This document shows positions 9,004 through 17,878 of a stretch of 64,000 bases of DNA, piece by piece; the first letter of the stretch is position 1; every line of letters starts with the position of its first letter. The DNA is taken from contig JAXLQU010000018.1 in NCBI GenBank assembly GCA_046331425.1, positions 47,537 to 111,536 of the forward strand, read 5' to 3'. The DNA is from JANNUT01 sp046331425 (GTDB lineage: Bacteria > Acidobacteriota > Polarisedimenticolia > J045). Below the pieces are notes generated by a model. It was not told where the DNA came from, did not search any database, and worked only from the letters and a program-made list of their open reading frames with translations. Both the position numbers and the translations under genes were made by a program.

Positions 9004-9465
9004 TTACTTGGCGGTGCGAACTACGGTGATTCGGTGCAGATCGCTGTGGCGACTATCGGTGGCAAAAGCGCGCACAGTGAGATCGTTGGCACCCAGACGC
9101 GGCAAGCCGGCATCGGGCACTTCGAAATAAGTGCGATAGGGTGCGTCAGAGGCGCCTTCAGGAGCGCGGTCGATCTTCACCAAGTCTTTCGGCTCGGCCT
9201 GACGCAAGACTGCCGTTCGATTGCCGACCTCGACGCGATCGATCGCTGAGCGCGAGAAGATCACGCCCGACAAGGTCACGAATGCAGCACTCGTGGTGCG
9301 CGGCATTTCATGCAGCACGATTCGAGGGCGGAATGCCTCGGTGTTGAATACGAGCCCCTTCTGAGCAGGCGGTGCTTCGGCAGCGTTGTCGGCCTTCTCT
9401 TGCGCATAGAACAGAGCGCCCGATGAGACAGCCATGGCTGCGGCGAGACACGTGATTACCTTCAC
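9004..9465 (-). CDS. secreted small protein of unknown function, first gene of TonB-like operon
   Basis: Predicted 153 aa from a GTG at 9465 with GGAGAAGGG upstream. Signal peptide at about 1-22 (VKVITCLAAAMAVSSGALFYA). The mature part is beta-rich with an Ig-like feel: LVFNTEAFRPRIVLHE, FVTLSGVIFSRSAIDRVEVG, and a closing DLTVRAFATDS...ITVVRTAK. It may be a small Ig-fold periplasmic domain. It precedes the TonB-like gene by 95 bases on the same strand, so it is probably the operon leader gene. Confidence 0.6.
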   Translation of the reverse strand: MKVITCLAAAMAVSSGALFYAQEKADNAAEAPPAQKGLVFNTEAFRPRIVLHEMPRTTSAAFVTLSGVIFSRSAIDRVEVGNRTAVLRQAEPKDLVKIDRAPEGASDAPYRTYFEVPDAGLPRLGANDLTVRAFATDSRHSDLHRITVVRTAK

Positions 9466-9622
9466 GGCCCTTCTCCTTTCTCTTTCGCGATCCCTGCCGC
9501 GAATATGTGTCCCGCCAACTTTTCGGCAAGCGGTTCGGAGAAAGCAAAAGAGGTTCGTGAAGATCCGCTTTGGTTGCGGTGTTTCGTGATTCGGCGCGCG
9601 AACGGCGCCGGCCACGAATTCG

Positions 9623-10996
9623 TCAGTGAGTGTTCAGGACTTGAACATCGTCTTGCTTCGACACAGGCACCAGCGCGACCTCGAGAATGCGCGGACCCTG
9701 CACTGCCGACGCGACCAGTCGGTGCATGCTGCCGAAGGGAATGCTGTCACCGGTTTGCGGCAGTCTGCCCAGTTCCGATTGCAGAAAGCCGCCGACGGTG
9801 TGGACGCCCTCGGGAAGGTCAGGAACATCGCCTATCAAGTCGAAGGCCCGGGCTAACGGAAGTGCAGGGTCGAGCAGATAGCCGCCACCCGGTCTGGCTC
9901 TCACCGGGTCGAGTTCTTCGGCGTCGAATTCGTCGCGCAACTCGCCGACCAGTTCTTCCAGCACGTCCTCGAGTGTGACGATACCGACGGTGTTGCCGTA
10001 CTCGTTCGCCACCAGCGCCATGTGAGCGCGCGATGTTTGTAGCTGTGCGAGCAGTTTCTCCAACGGCAACGTTTCGGGAATGATCGCCACGGATTGCGCC
10101 AGTGCCGACAGGTTCGGCGGCTTCGAGCCACTCACCAAGTAGGGAAGCAGCGTTTTGGTGTGGAGGATCCGCCCGATTCGATCCGGATCGCCCAGATGCA
10201 GCGGATAGCGGCTGTACGCTTCGTCGCGAATCTTCTCGAGCAGGGTCTCCCAGGGCTGCCGCAGATCGAGCGTCGCGACTCGCGCCAGCGGGACCATCAC
10301 ATCGCGTGCGCGACGTTCTGCAAACGGAAACAGGTTCTCGAGCAGTCGCGCTTGAATCGGACCGATTGCGCCGCGCTCCTGTCCGCGCAGGATCAGTTGC
10401 TTCAGCTCATCCAGGCTCGGATCGGCGTGCTCCGAAACATCGACCAGGTTCAGCGGCCGCAACACGGCGCGCGCTGACAGGTTGAGCAGCGCGACCAACG
10501 GGAACAGTGCGACCTGACAAAACCGCAACGGCGCCGCGACGGCGAGCGAGACTTTTTCCGAAAGCGTGATTGCCATCGACTTGGGGACGAGCTCACCCAG
10601 CACCACATGCAGAAACGTGATCAGCACGAAAGCGGTCGCCATCGAAACGATCGGTGCGGCGGTACCGAGCCACGGATCGGCAGGCGACAGCACGCGGCTC
10701 ATCAGCGATGCAAAGACCGGTTCGCCGATCCACCCGAGTGCAAGGCTCGTCAACGTGATCCCTACCTGACAAACGCTGAGCGTCTCATCCAGGTTGTGTG
10801 CCAACTGATCGGCCAACTGTGCGCGGCGCGAACCGCGGCGCGCCAACGCCCTCAACCGGCTGGGGCGCACTCGTACCAGCGCGAATTCTGCCGCGACGAA
10901 GAACGCGTTGAGCGCCACGACCACGACCGCCAGCAGGATCCCGAGGGTCGTGCTCGAGAACGGACCGACATGCGCTTCGATCACGGCGATGTTCAT
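9623..10996 (-). CDS. CNNM/CorC-HlyC family membrane protein (DUF21, CBS pair, CorC domain)
   Basis: Predicted 457 aa. An N-terminal DUF21 block with about four TM helices (1-200) is followed by a CBS pair (about 215-345; LARVATLDLRQPWETLLEK, NEYGNTVGIVTLEDVLEELVGEL) and a C-terminal CorC_HlyC transporter-associated domain (about 350-440, with TVGGFLQSELGRLPQTGD). Proteins of this architecture act in magnesium or cobalt homeostasis, often as efflux components; several were misnamed haemolysins. The domain order and length fit the family. Separate from the rhomboid gene upstream by 16 bases, same strand. Confidence 0.88.
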   Translation of the reverse strand: MNIAVIEAHVGPFSSTTLGILLAVVVVALNAFFVAAEFALVRVRPSRLRALARRGSRRAQLADQLAHNLDETLSVCQVGITLTSLALGWIGEPVFASLMSRVLSPADPWLGTAAPIVSMATAFVLITFLHVVLGELVPKSMAITLSEKVSLAVAAPLRFCQVALFPLVALLNLSARAVLRPLNLVDVSEHADPSLDELKQLILRGQERGAIGPIQARLLENLFPFAERRARDVMVPLARVATLDLRQPWETLLEKIRDEAYSRYPLHLGDPDRIGRILHTKTLLPYLVSGSKPPNLSALAQSVAIIPETLPLEKLLAQLQTSRAHMALVANEYGNTVGIVTLEDVLEELVGELRDEFDAEELDPVRARPGGGYLLDPALPLARAFDLIGDVPDLPEGVHTVGGFLQSELGRLPQTGDSIPFGSMHRLVASAVQGPRILEVALVPVSKQDDVQVLNTH

Positions 10997-11012
10997 GCAC
11001 CGGCCCTGTGCA

Positions 11013-11984
11013 TCATCGTGCAGCGATCACGGCCATCGCAAAACCGGCGATCGGCAACAACACCATAGCCAGTGCAGCCAAGGTCCAGAGTCGGTCGGCG
11101 AGGGGCGTGCGAGGTTCGGTCGCATCGATCACGAGTCCGAGCATACAGCCGGAGACAAAGCCGCCGAGATGTGCGGCGTGATCGACACCACTCATGAAGA
11201 ACATCAGTGCGCCGAGCAGTGCCCACTGCAGCAAGTAGTTCGAGGCACCTTTCAACCTTGCCAAGCCGGAACGCCTGCCGTACACGACGCCAAATCCCAT
11301 CAGACCGAACAGTGCTCCCGAGGCGCCGATGCTCAATCCAGGATTCCACCAAGACGAGAGCAGAAACGATAGCGCTCCGGTGACCATGAAAATCACCAGA
11401 AACTTGCGAGCCCCAACCTCGCTCTCGACGAACGGTCCGAGCATGGTCAACGAATAACCATTCATTCCAAGGTGTAGCAGGCCACCATGCAGAAACACCG
11501 CAGTGACGAGTCGCCACCATTGGCCGCCGAGCAGAATTGCCTCGCCGTCCTTCGCGCCCAGCCGCCAAAGTGCCTCACCACTCGGTGCCCAGAGGCTGCC
11601 GCCGCCAAGCAGCACACTCACCCCGTACATCAGCACGATGGCGGTCAACACCGCAGTGCTGGCTGAGCCGAAGGTCGGCAGTATCCAATCGGCAAGCCGT
11701 GAGACGCCGCCCGTTGGGATTCCGCGCATCGCCGCACCACAGGCTGGGCAGCGACGTTCGCTGCGAGCGACCAGTTCGCGGCAATCTCGGCACATTCGAT
11801 GAGACGCGGCCACCGATCGGCGAACCTGCTCCGCCTCGATGCTCATCGCCTCGGCACGTTTGGCCCAGCGTTGCCGCGTCCATGCGGCCCCGCCACGCAG
11901 CACGCCCACCGCGGCCAGAGCATCCAAGATCATGTTCAGGGTGTCGTTGAGGAACTTGCGAATCACGGCGCTAGTCTGGTTCAT
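11013..11984 (-). CDS. rhomboid intramembrane serine protease with N-terminal zinc ribbon
   Basis: Predicted 323 aa. A CxxC...CxxC zinc ribbon lies at Cys65, 68, 79 and 82, before six or seven TM helices. Rhomboid signatures are complete: HGGLLHLGMN at 166-175 (the His and Asn of helix 2), the catalytic Ser222 in GASGALFG and His272 in DHAAHLGG. It should cleave TM substrates in the inner membrane. The start is uncertain: ATG at 11984 lacks a clear ribosome site, and the frame is open to 12107, but an earlier start would run into the divergent gene at 12053. Confidence 0.88.
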   Translation of the reverse strand: MNQTSAVIRKFLNDTLNMILDALAAVGVLRGGAAWTRQRWAKRAEAMSIEAEQVRRSVAASHRMCRDCRELVARSERRCPACGAAMRGIPTGGVSRLADWILPTFGSASTAVLTAIVLMYGVSVLLGGGSLWAPSGEALWRLGAKDGEAILLGGQWWRLVTAVFLHGGLLHLGMNGYSLTMLGPFVESEVGARKFLVIFMVTGALSFLLSSWWNPGLSIGASGALFGLMGFGVVYGRRSGLARLKGASNYLLQWALLGALMFFMSGVDHAAHLGGFVSGCMLGLVIDATEPRTPLADRLWTLAALAMVLLPIAGFAMAVIAAR

Positions 11985-12052
11985 GCGCGCGCGACAGGCC
12001 AGGGGCAGGCGACGCGTGGCAATATGCACAGCCCGACCCGAGGAAGAACGCG

Positions 12053-12910
12053 ATGATCGACCTGTTCGGTACCCGCTCGTGGACTGCAAGTTTGGCCGTG
12101 GTTTCAACCGTGTTGCCCGCCCTGGGTCTGTTCAAGGTGCCTGAGCCCGAGTTGATCTACTCGGGGGCGGCGCCCGAGCAGAAAGCAGGGGTCACGGTCC
12201 TGCGCGACCCGGCGACGTTCGATCAGGACGTGAGCGCGCTCGACCCGGACTTCGGCGGGACCAAACCCGATCTCGAGAAGCGGGCGGTACTGATGGTCGT
12301 CAGCCGGGGGCTCGAAAACGCGTGTCGTGATGCGGAGCTGCAGGAGGTCGGCACCCGCGGCATGAAGGCCACCGTGCGGCTGGTCGAAAAGGTTCCTGAG
12401 AAGGGGTGCACGTGCCTCGGTCAGCCTCGTCCCCCGAAAGCGTGGTTGGTCTCGGTGGCGCGCTTGGTCCGTTCGGCGGACCTATCGATCACCGACGTCG
12501 TCGTGCCCTGTGTCGAGGCGCAGAAGACTCAAGCCGCGGTCGCCGGTGTTCCGGTATTGATCTACGAAGGTTCGTGGGACGCGTCGGCCGGTGCGGAGGT
12601 CGTTCAGGACGCGGCACGTTACGGATCGATCGTCGCCAAACTCGGCCTGGGCGCGCGCGCCCCGAAAATCGATTTCACGGTGCAGCATCTGTTGGTCGTG
12701 ACCGGGCGCGCACGAGAAAACGCGTGTCGCCAAACACGCGTGGTGGGTGCCGCCCTGACCTCCAACGAGGAAACGAACGTCGACTTGGAAGAGGTGTATC
12801 CCGGCCGCGGTCAGATGTGTGCTCAGGTCATGGGGTTGCCGCGACTGTTCATCTACACCGTGCCTTCCACCGTCCAGCGCGTACGGACCACGACCAAGGA
12901 ACTGCGTTAA
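12053..12910 (+). CDS. protein with two tandem copies of an ENACR-containing domain, function unknown
   Basis: Predicted 285 aa. A hydrophobic stretch at about 11-27 could be a signal peptide. Two similar halves follow: each has a hydrophobic strand (AVLMVVSRG, HLLVVTGRA), then ENACR (88-92 and 222-226), a charged strand pair, a Cys-containing turn (GCTC; GQMC) and a final QPRPPKAWLVSVAR- or LPRLFIYTVPS-type strand. The spacing between copies is 134 residues. The layout recalls a PrcB-like protease-inhibitor-type fold, but I cannot assign it. Cysteines at matching positions suggest disulfides, consistent with export. Confidence 0.6.
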   Translation: MIDLFGTRSWTASLAVVSTVLPALGLFKVPEPELIYSGAAPEQKAGVTVLRDPATFDQDVSALDPDFGGTKPDLEKRAVLMVVSRGLENACRDAELQEVGTRGMKATVRLVEKVPEKGCTCLGQPRPPKAWLVSVARLVRSADLSITDVVVPCVEAQKTQAAVAGVPVLIYEGSWDASAGAEVVQDAARYGSIVAKLGLGARAPKIDFTVQHLLVVTGRARENACRQTRVVGAALTSNEETNVDLEEVYPGRGQMCAQVMGLPRLFIYTVPSTVQRVRTTTKELR

Positions 12911-13914
12911 CGCTGCTCAACGATCTCGGCACAGACGCCGAGCACTTGGGTCAACGGCCAGCCGCCCAATCCGGTGATCGAGGTGACGTGCCCTGCCGTG
13001 GTCACCGGTGAGTCCGCTGCACTAAAACGTGCCTCGGCGAGTCGCTGCCTAAGAGCGGTGCCGCAGTGGGACCACCACTCGGCAGGAGGTTCAGGCCAGG
13101 TCAGGCCACCCCCTGAGGCATCTTCGGCGGTACGGATCAACGCGACCGAGCCTCCCGGGTCCGGCTCGGGAACAAGCACGATCTCGGCATTGCCGAACGC
13201 CAACACGCGATCGAGCGGAACAGCTCCGGCGGCAAATCGCTGATGCAGCACCCATCGTTCGTCGACACCGTCGTTCGCCACGAGCACAGCGTGCGGCCGC
13301 CCTCCAGCCCAAATCACGCGCGACGCCGGGATTGGCCTTCCGTCCAACGAGAACTGCTGCGAGTTGCCTGTGCCGACGCTGGCGATGCGCGATCCGAGTC
13401 GTAGCTGCGCGCCACGACAGCACGCGCCCCGCAGCAACTCGAAGCTGAGTCGTCGCAACGAAACAACCGCCTCTCGATCGCGCACGAGGCTGCAATGATT
13501 CGCATCGCCGGCCAGTCGCACAGGAAATCCAGCCGATTGCAACGCATCGACGACCGGCTTCACGCTGGCTGCATCGATCGAGGGAGGGAGCGTGAGATGG
13601 TGCGTAGTCGACGTGTAACCGCAGGCGCGCGACGATTCCAGCAACGCGCTGCGAAGAACCTCGAATCCATGAGCGGCACGCTGCGCTGCGCGCTGCAGGC
13701 CGTGTTGCGATGCACGCTGCCAAGACCGAAAGCCCCCGGCTGGACCCAGGCCATGTACCGTGCCCGAGTTGAGCGCGGTTCCCTGACTAGCGGGTCGATC
13801 GAGCGAAACGACCGTGACCGCCACGCCCTGCCGCGCCGCGAGCCAAGCGATCGCAGCACCGGTCAGGCCGGCGCCCACGATCAACCACGATTCACGATGT
13901 TGTTCAGCGGCCAC
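12907..13914 (-). CDS. FAD-dependent oxidoreductase (DAO family)
   Basis: Predicted 335 aa. The dinucleotide motif VGAGLTGAAIAWLAARQG lies near the N-terminus, followed by a typical DAO layout with a GxVHGLGPAGGF-like region and a C-terminal ITGLGGWPLTQVLGVCAEIV that resembles the closing FAD contact of glycine/D-amino-acid oxidases. The substrate is not predictable. I used GTG at 13914, since the open frame further upstream overlaps the divergent nuclease gene; an AGGAG is rather distant. It overlaps the convergent gene at 12910 by 4 bases. Confidence 0.75.
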   Translation of the reverse strand: MAAEQHRESWLIVGAGLTGAAIAWLAARQGVAVTVVSLDRPASQGTALNSGTVHGLGPAGGFRSWQRASQHGLQRAAQRAAHGFEVLRSALLESSRACGYTSTTHHLTLPPSIDAASVKPVVDALQSAGFPVRLAGDANHCSLVRDREAVVSLRRLSFELLRGACCRGAQLRLGSRIASVGTGNSQQFSLDGRPIPASRVIWAGGRPHAVLVANDGVDERWVLHQRFAAGAVPLDRVLAFGNAEIVLVPEPDPGGSVALIRTAEDASGGGLTWPEPPAEWWSHCGTALRQRLAEARFSAADSPVTTAGHVTSITGLGGWPLTQVLGVCAEIVEQR

Positions 13915-13981
13915 TCGCAGAGGGCTCCTGATCTGGCACACTCGGAGTGCCCGAGCCGCAGAGCGTGGGAAGCTTCCGCCG

Positions 13982-15250
13982 ATGAGCAACAATTCGCCAC
14001 TGCTTCTGGAACGTATCGTGCGCGCCTTGCGCACGGGATCGCCGCGTAGCAGCGGTGATCTTGCGCGCGAGTTCCTCAATCTCGGGATCATCGACGAGCA
14101 ACTCGCAGCGCGGTTGCTCGATCCATTGCTCGCTGCCGATGCACGACTCGAGCGTGCGGTGACAGGCTGGACCCTCGCTGAATCATCGAGATATTCCGCG
14201 ACTGCAACCGAGGCGGGACAGACGGCGCCACTGTGGCCTGCGCTGGCGGTGCTCGCTCCTGTGAATCTGCCGATCGCTGTTGAATTGAATGCCGGCGATG
14301 CGCCGGCAGCGTGCAGCGTGACGTTGACCGGCGAGGCGGAGTTGATCCGCGCCGAGGCGCTGCTGGGTCGACCGCTTCCGCGACCAGTGATTGCACTTGC
14401 CACCGTCGTGCGTCGCTGGCGCGGGTATCGCGGTGTGCCGGACTCGGTGGCGATCGCGGAGGCGCTGCACCTACCGCACCTGGAATCGGAAGGACCCGAG
14501 GGGGCTGTGCAGTTGGTCGCCACCATCTGGCGCGCGCTGACAGCGCAACTCGCTCTCGAAGCGGTGCACGACCACGCAGCACTCGAACAGTTGCTGCAAG
14601 ACAGACTCGAGCTTCCCGATTTCGACGGTCGCGCCTTTGGTCCGGACGACTTGGCAGCACTGCCGAGGACACCCGGGATCTACATCTTTCGCGATCGATC
14701 CGACAGCGTGTTGTACGTGGGGCAGTCGATCAATCTCGCCATGCGCGTCGCCTCTTACTTCCAAGGGCCGCCCCGCGACGACAAAGACCGCGAGATACGA
14801 GCCGCAGCGCATGCACTCGAAACACGAGAGCAGCAGACCGCTGTCGATGCGCTGCTGGCCGAGACCAAAGCGATCCGTCGATTGAAGCCGCGACTGAACT
14901 CGCGCCGCGCGATTCATCGAGCGCCCGTCGAGGATGGTGTGTTGCTGGCGTATCGAGAGGACGGAGGTTCTGGCGCTGCGGCATTCGTTGTTTCGGGTGG
15001 AACCTTGATCGCGCGGATCGCGATTCCGGCGGGAGGACGGCGAGGGGCGCTGGCCGCGGAACGAGCCGCTCGAACGCTGTTCGCGGGGGGGACGCGGGTC
15101 CCTGGCGGTGGCGAGGGGGCGGCATTGATCGCCACGCTGCGTCGCCAGCGTCCGGAGCTGCCGTTTCTGCGCCCGGCCGTGGACGGGGGGGTTGGCGAGG
15201 TCGCCGCAGCGCTCGAGTCGTTCGCGCGATCGTTCTCGAGCGCCGTGTAA
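13982..15250 (+). CDS. GIY-YIG nuclease fused to a degenerate DnaQ-like domain
   Basis: Predicted 422 aa. The N-terminus (about 5-65) looks like a winged helix. Residues 85-190 resemble the second half of a DEDDh exonuclease (VIALATVVRRWRGYRGVPDSV, then AEALHLPHLE), but the HRALGDA-type catalytic segment is absent. A GIY-YIG domain spans about 228-308: PGIYIF, VLYVGQS, Arg255 and the metal-binding Glu294 in LLAETKAI, followed by LKPRLNSR as in UvrC/Cho. The remaining 110 residues are unassigned. This is the polymerase-III-epsilon/UvrC-like fusion found in many bacteria, with the exonuclease half probably dead. Likely a DNA repair endonuclease. ATG at 13982, with GGGAAG upstream. Confidence 0.78.
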   Translation: MSNNSPLLLERIVRALRTGSPRSSGDLAREFLNLGIIDEQLAARLLDPLLAADARLERAVTGWTLAESSRYSATATEAGQTAPLWPALAVLAPVNLPIAVELNAGDAPAACSVTLTGEAELIRAEALLGRPLPRPVIALATVVRRWRGYRGVPDSVAIAEALHLPHLESEGPEGAVQLVATIWRALTAQLALEAVHDHAALEQLLQDRLELPDFDGRAFGPDDLAALPRTPGIYIFRDRSDSVLYVGQSINLAMRVASYFQGPPRDDKDREIRAAAHALETREQQTAVDALLAETKAIRRLKPRLNSRRAIHRAPVEDGVLLAYREDGGSGAAAFVVSGGTLIARIAIPAGGRRGALAAERAARTLFAGGTRVPGGGEGAALIATLRRQRPELPFLRPAVDGGVGEVAAALESFARSFSSAV

Positions 15251-15268
15251 AAGATCCCAAATTATTCT

Positions 15269-15301
15269 GGAGAAAGCCTAATCTTGAGAAGATAATTCTC
15301 C
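15269..15301 (+). promoter_or_regulatory. candidate Lrp operator: AT-rich inverted repeat
   Basis: The 73-base gap before the Lrp-family gene is strikingly AT-rich for this genome and contains GGAGAA (15269-15274) mirrored by TTCTCC (15296-15301), with imperfect ATTATTCT/AGATAAT halves around them. Lrp/AsnC proteins commonly bind such sites and regulate themselves. Inference from position and symmetry only. Confidence 0.3.
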
Positions 15302-15323
15302 GTCATCGCCAAGCGGAGGAAAG

Positions 15324-15812
15324 ATGGACTCCACCGACCGCCGTATCCTGAAGGCCCTTCAAAGCGACGCCAGGATCCCCAACTCCCAGGTCGCCAAGCA
15401 GATCGGGATGGTCCCCTCCGGGACCCTCGAACGGATCCGCAAACTCGAAGAATCGGGGGTGATCGCCGGATATCACGCCCGGCTCAACCCAAAAGCAATC
15501 GGGCTGTCGCTGTTGGCCTTCGTGTTCGTCAAATCGACGGAGCGTATCGGCACCATGTCCACCGCGAAGCGGCTCTCGGAGATACCCGAGGTGCAGGAGG
15601 TGCATCACGTCGCTGGTGAAGACTGCTATCTCGTCAAGGTGCGTGTGGCCGACACCGAACGCTTGGGTCGATTGCTTCGCGAGCAGTTTGCCAAGATCGA
15701 ATCGATCGTCTCGACCCGAACCACGATCGTGCTCGAAACGGTGAAGGAGAGTGGCGAGTTGCCAATGCCGATCGAAGACGCGCCGGTGAAGCAGAAGGAC
15801 GGTGCCGCATGA
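15324..15812 (+). CDS. Lrp/AsnC family transcriptional regulator
   Basis: Predicted 162 aa, standard size. N-terminal helix-turn-helix (about 1-60: STDRRILKALQSDARIPNSQ, then PSGTLERIRKLEESGVI) and a C-terminal RAM ligand-binding domain (about 65-145) with VHHVAGEDCYLVKVRV. It binds small molecules, often amino acids. Its stop overlaps the ATG of the EamA transporter as ATGA, so it most likely controls that exporter. Confidence 0.9.
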   Translation: MDSTDRRILKALQSDARIPNSQVAKQIGMVPSGTLERIRKLEESGVIAGYHARLNPKAIGLSLLAFVFVKSTERIGTMSTAKRLSEIPEVQEVHHVAGEDCYLVKVRVADTERLGRLLREQFAKIESIVSTRTTIVLETVKESGELPMPIEDAPVKQKDGAA

Positions 15813-16786
15813 ACGCGACGGCGCGCGCGCGCCGCACCTCGGTGGCGTTGGCGCTCTTGGCCGTCTACTTGATTTGGGGTTCGACCTACCTCGCGATTCT
15901 CGAAGCGATCAATACGATTCCTCCGCTGGCGATGGCGGCGATGCGATTTGTCGCGGCAGGTTTGCCGCTGTTGCTGTGGGTGCGTTGGAAGAATGGCGCA
16001 TGGCCGGCGCGCGCCGCGTGGGGCTGGTCGGCCGTTGCCGGCGTGCTGATGTTCGCCGGTGGCAATGGGGCCGTGGTTTGGTCAGAGAAGACGGTTCCTT
16101 CCGGATTGGCGGCGTTGATCGTGGCGTCGGTCTCGTTCTGGACCGTGTTGCTCGAAGGACTGCGACCGGGTGGTCAACGTCAGTCGTTGAGTGTGTGGTT
16201 AGGAATTGCGCTCGGTTTCCTGGGTCTTTTGGTGTTGATCGGTCCCGATGCTTGGAACGGTGCAGGGCCGGTACCGCTTCTCGGCGCGATCGTGCTGGTA
16301 CTCGGTTCCTTGTTGTGGGCGATCGGCACGTTGATCTCGGTGACTACGGTCAAGCGTGGGCTTGCCTCGGGTTTGGGTTTGTCGGCGCTGCAGATGCTGT
16401 TTGGCGGCATCGGATTGGCGGTTGCGGCGGGGCTACATGGCGAGTGGCAGGTGCTCGACCTGAGTGCGATATCGGCGCGATCGTGGGCCGCGGTCGCCTA
16501 TCTGATCGTGGCTGGGTCGTTGGTCGCATTCAGCGCTTACAACTGGTTGCTCGGCAACACCTCACCGGCGGTCGCCACCACCTATGCCTACGTCAATCCG
16601 GTGGTCGCGATGCTGTTGGGTTGGTTGTTCGTCGGCGAGCCGTTCACGCCGCGCATCATGGTGGCGTCGATACTGATTCTCGGCGCGGTCGCGACGATCA
16701 TTCGCGCCAGGACGAAACCGCCAAAATTGCAGAGCCAATCGAGCGCCGTCGAGACCAAGCCGGCCGTAGCACGCGAAGCTAGCTGA
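15809..16786 (+). CDS. EamA/DMT family transporter
   Basis: Predicted 325 aa with about ten TM helices in two five-helix halves, each an EamA domain (start YLIWGSTYLAI; second half LGAIVLVLGSLLWAIGT and TTYAYVNPVVAMLLGW). DMT-family exporters move amino acids and other metabolites out of the cell. Translationally coupled to the upstream Lrp gene, the classical arrangement for an amino-acid exporter and its sensor. Convergent with the next gene, 3 bases apart. Confidence 0.88.
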   Translation: MNATARARRTSVALALLAVYLIWGSTYLAILEAINTIPPLAMAAMRFVAAGLPLLLWVRWKNGAWPARAAWGWSAVAGVLMFAGGNGAVVWSEKTVPSGLAALIVASVSFWTVLLEGLRPGGQRQSLSVWLGIALGFLGLLVLIGPDAWNGAGPVPLLGAIVLVLGSLLWAIGTLISVTTVKRGLASGLGLSALQMLFGGIGLAVAAGLHGEWQVLDLSAISARSWAAVAYLIVAGSLVAFSAYNWLLGNTSPAVATTYAYVNPVVAMLLGWLFVGEPFTPRIMVASILILGAVATIIRARTKPPKLQSQSSAVETKPAVAREAS

Positions 16787-16789
16787 GCG

Positions 16790-17878
16790 CTATTCGTGCA
16801 GCGCGCCGTAGATTCGCTCGCGGCAGCGACGCTCCGCGTCGACCTCACCGAACAGATGGTGCATGTCGGCTCGCTTGAGCCAGGCGAGCACGCGTGACGG
16901 ATCAAGTTCCGTCGCGGCCACGTATCGGCGGAGCGCGTTGACGCGATCGCCCAGCAGGTACGCGGCGTCGCCGGCACGCTCGGTCCAGGTTGCGTCTCGG
17001 TCGTGTCGCCGGATCTGATCCAGCGCCACGTTCTGCGCGCCGCTGAAGTCGCTTCGTTGAATTGCGTCAATGAACAGCCGCTCGTTCTCGTCGGCGACAT
17101 TGTCGGCCCGCAGGGTGCGCAACCACTCGTCGACGAACAACGCGCGCCGGCCGGGCGCCACGATCGGCGGCAACGGTGTCGCAGGAGAGAGCGCCAACGA
17201 AATGTCGTCGACGAACAGATCGCTGGCGTGAGCATCGTGTTCGACGTCGCCTACGAACGAGAACTTGTCGATCGGGCTGGCGATTGCAGCGCTCGCCCCG
17301 GGTTGGCGTCGAAGGTCGATCAGCGGCGCCTCGCGAGACTCCTCACGAATCGTCAGGTCGTAACTTCCGGCGGCAACGTCGTACCGCACGTCGATGAAGT
17401 ACCAAACGAATGAGCGCAAGGACAGCAGACGCTTCGGGATGCTGTCCGAGACATGGCGCAAGACCCCGTCCTCGGCCTCGAGCCAAAAGGCGATGCCTCC
17501 GGGACGGAGCATGAAACCCTCCGGGCCGGCGAGCGCGACATTCCACGGCATCGCCGGATCGGGTGTCATGAGAGCAAATCGAATCGACAGCACACCGTCG
17601 GTGCGGAGCGGAAAGTACCCCTGCAACTCTGGGAAGTCGCCATCGCCGGGCACGTCATGCAATAGCACCGCGCGACGCCCCGAGACCCGAAACGCCGCGG
17701 TGAGCGTGACATCGCCATGCGCCGGTTCGAACACGGCGAAGCTGTCCGGCCCAGTGTCGAGCGCTTCGCCGGCCTCGAAGGCGTAGTGTGCGATCGGCAT
17801 TGCGTCGTCGGCGTGCAACATTGGCGCGAACCACAGCGCCGCTGCACTCAGAACGAGGCGCGGTAGTCTTCGAGCCAT
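16790..17878 (-). CDS. secreted LamG-like / TPR protein of unknown function
   Basis: Predicted 362 aa. Signal peptide at about 1-23 (MARRLPRLVLSAAALWFAPMLHA). Residues about 28-230 are beta-rich and resemble a concanavalin-type jelly roll (LSIRFALM, RSFVWYFIDVRYDVAAGSYDLTI split across strands, DLFVDDISL). The C-terminal 90 residues are helical with TPR-like repeats (AGDAAYLLGDRVNALRRYV). It overlaps the 3' end of the HEAT-repeat gene by 31 bases, so the two are co-transcribed. No specific function recognised. Confidence 0.65.
   Translation of the reverse strand: MARRLPRLVLSAAALWFAPMLHADDAMPIAHYAFEAGEALDTGPDSFAVFEPAHGDVTLTAAFRVSGRRAVLLHDVPGDGDFPELQGYFPLRTDGVLSIRFALMTPDPAMPWNVALAGPEGFMLRPGGIAFWLEAEDGVLRHVSDSIPKRLLSLRSFVWYFIDVRYDVAAGSYDLTIREESREAPLIDLRRQPGASAAIASPIDKFSFVGDVEHDAHASDLFVDDISLALSPATPLPPIVAPGRRALFVDEWLRTLRADNVADENERLFIDAIQRSDFSGAQNVALDQIRRHDRDATWTERAGDAAYLLGDRVNALRRYVAATELDPSRVLAWLKRADMHHLFGEVDAERRCRERIYGALHE

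Noticed and set aside
13915..14526. N-terminal extension of the FAD oxidoreductase
   Set aside because: The frame is open but runs through the divergent nuclease gene, lacks a ribosome site and is not FAD-fold like.
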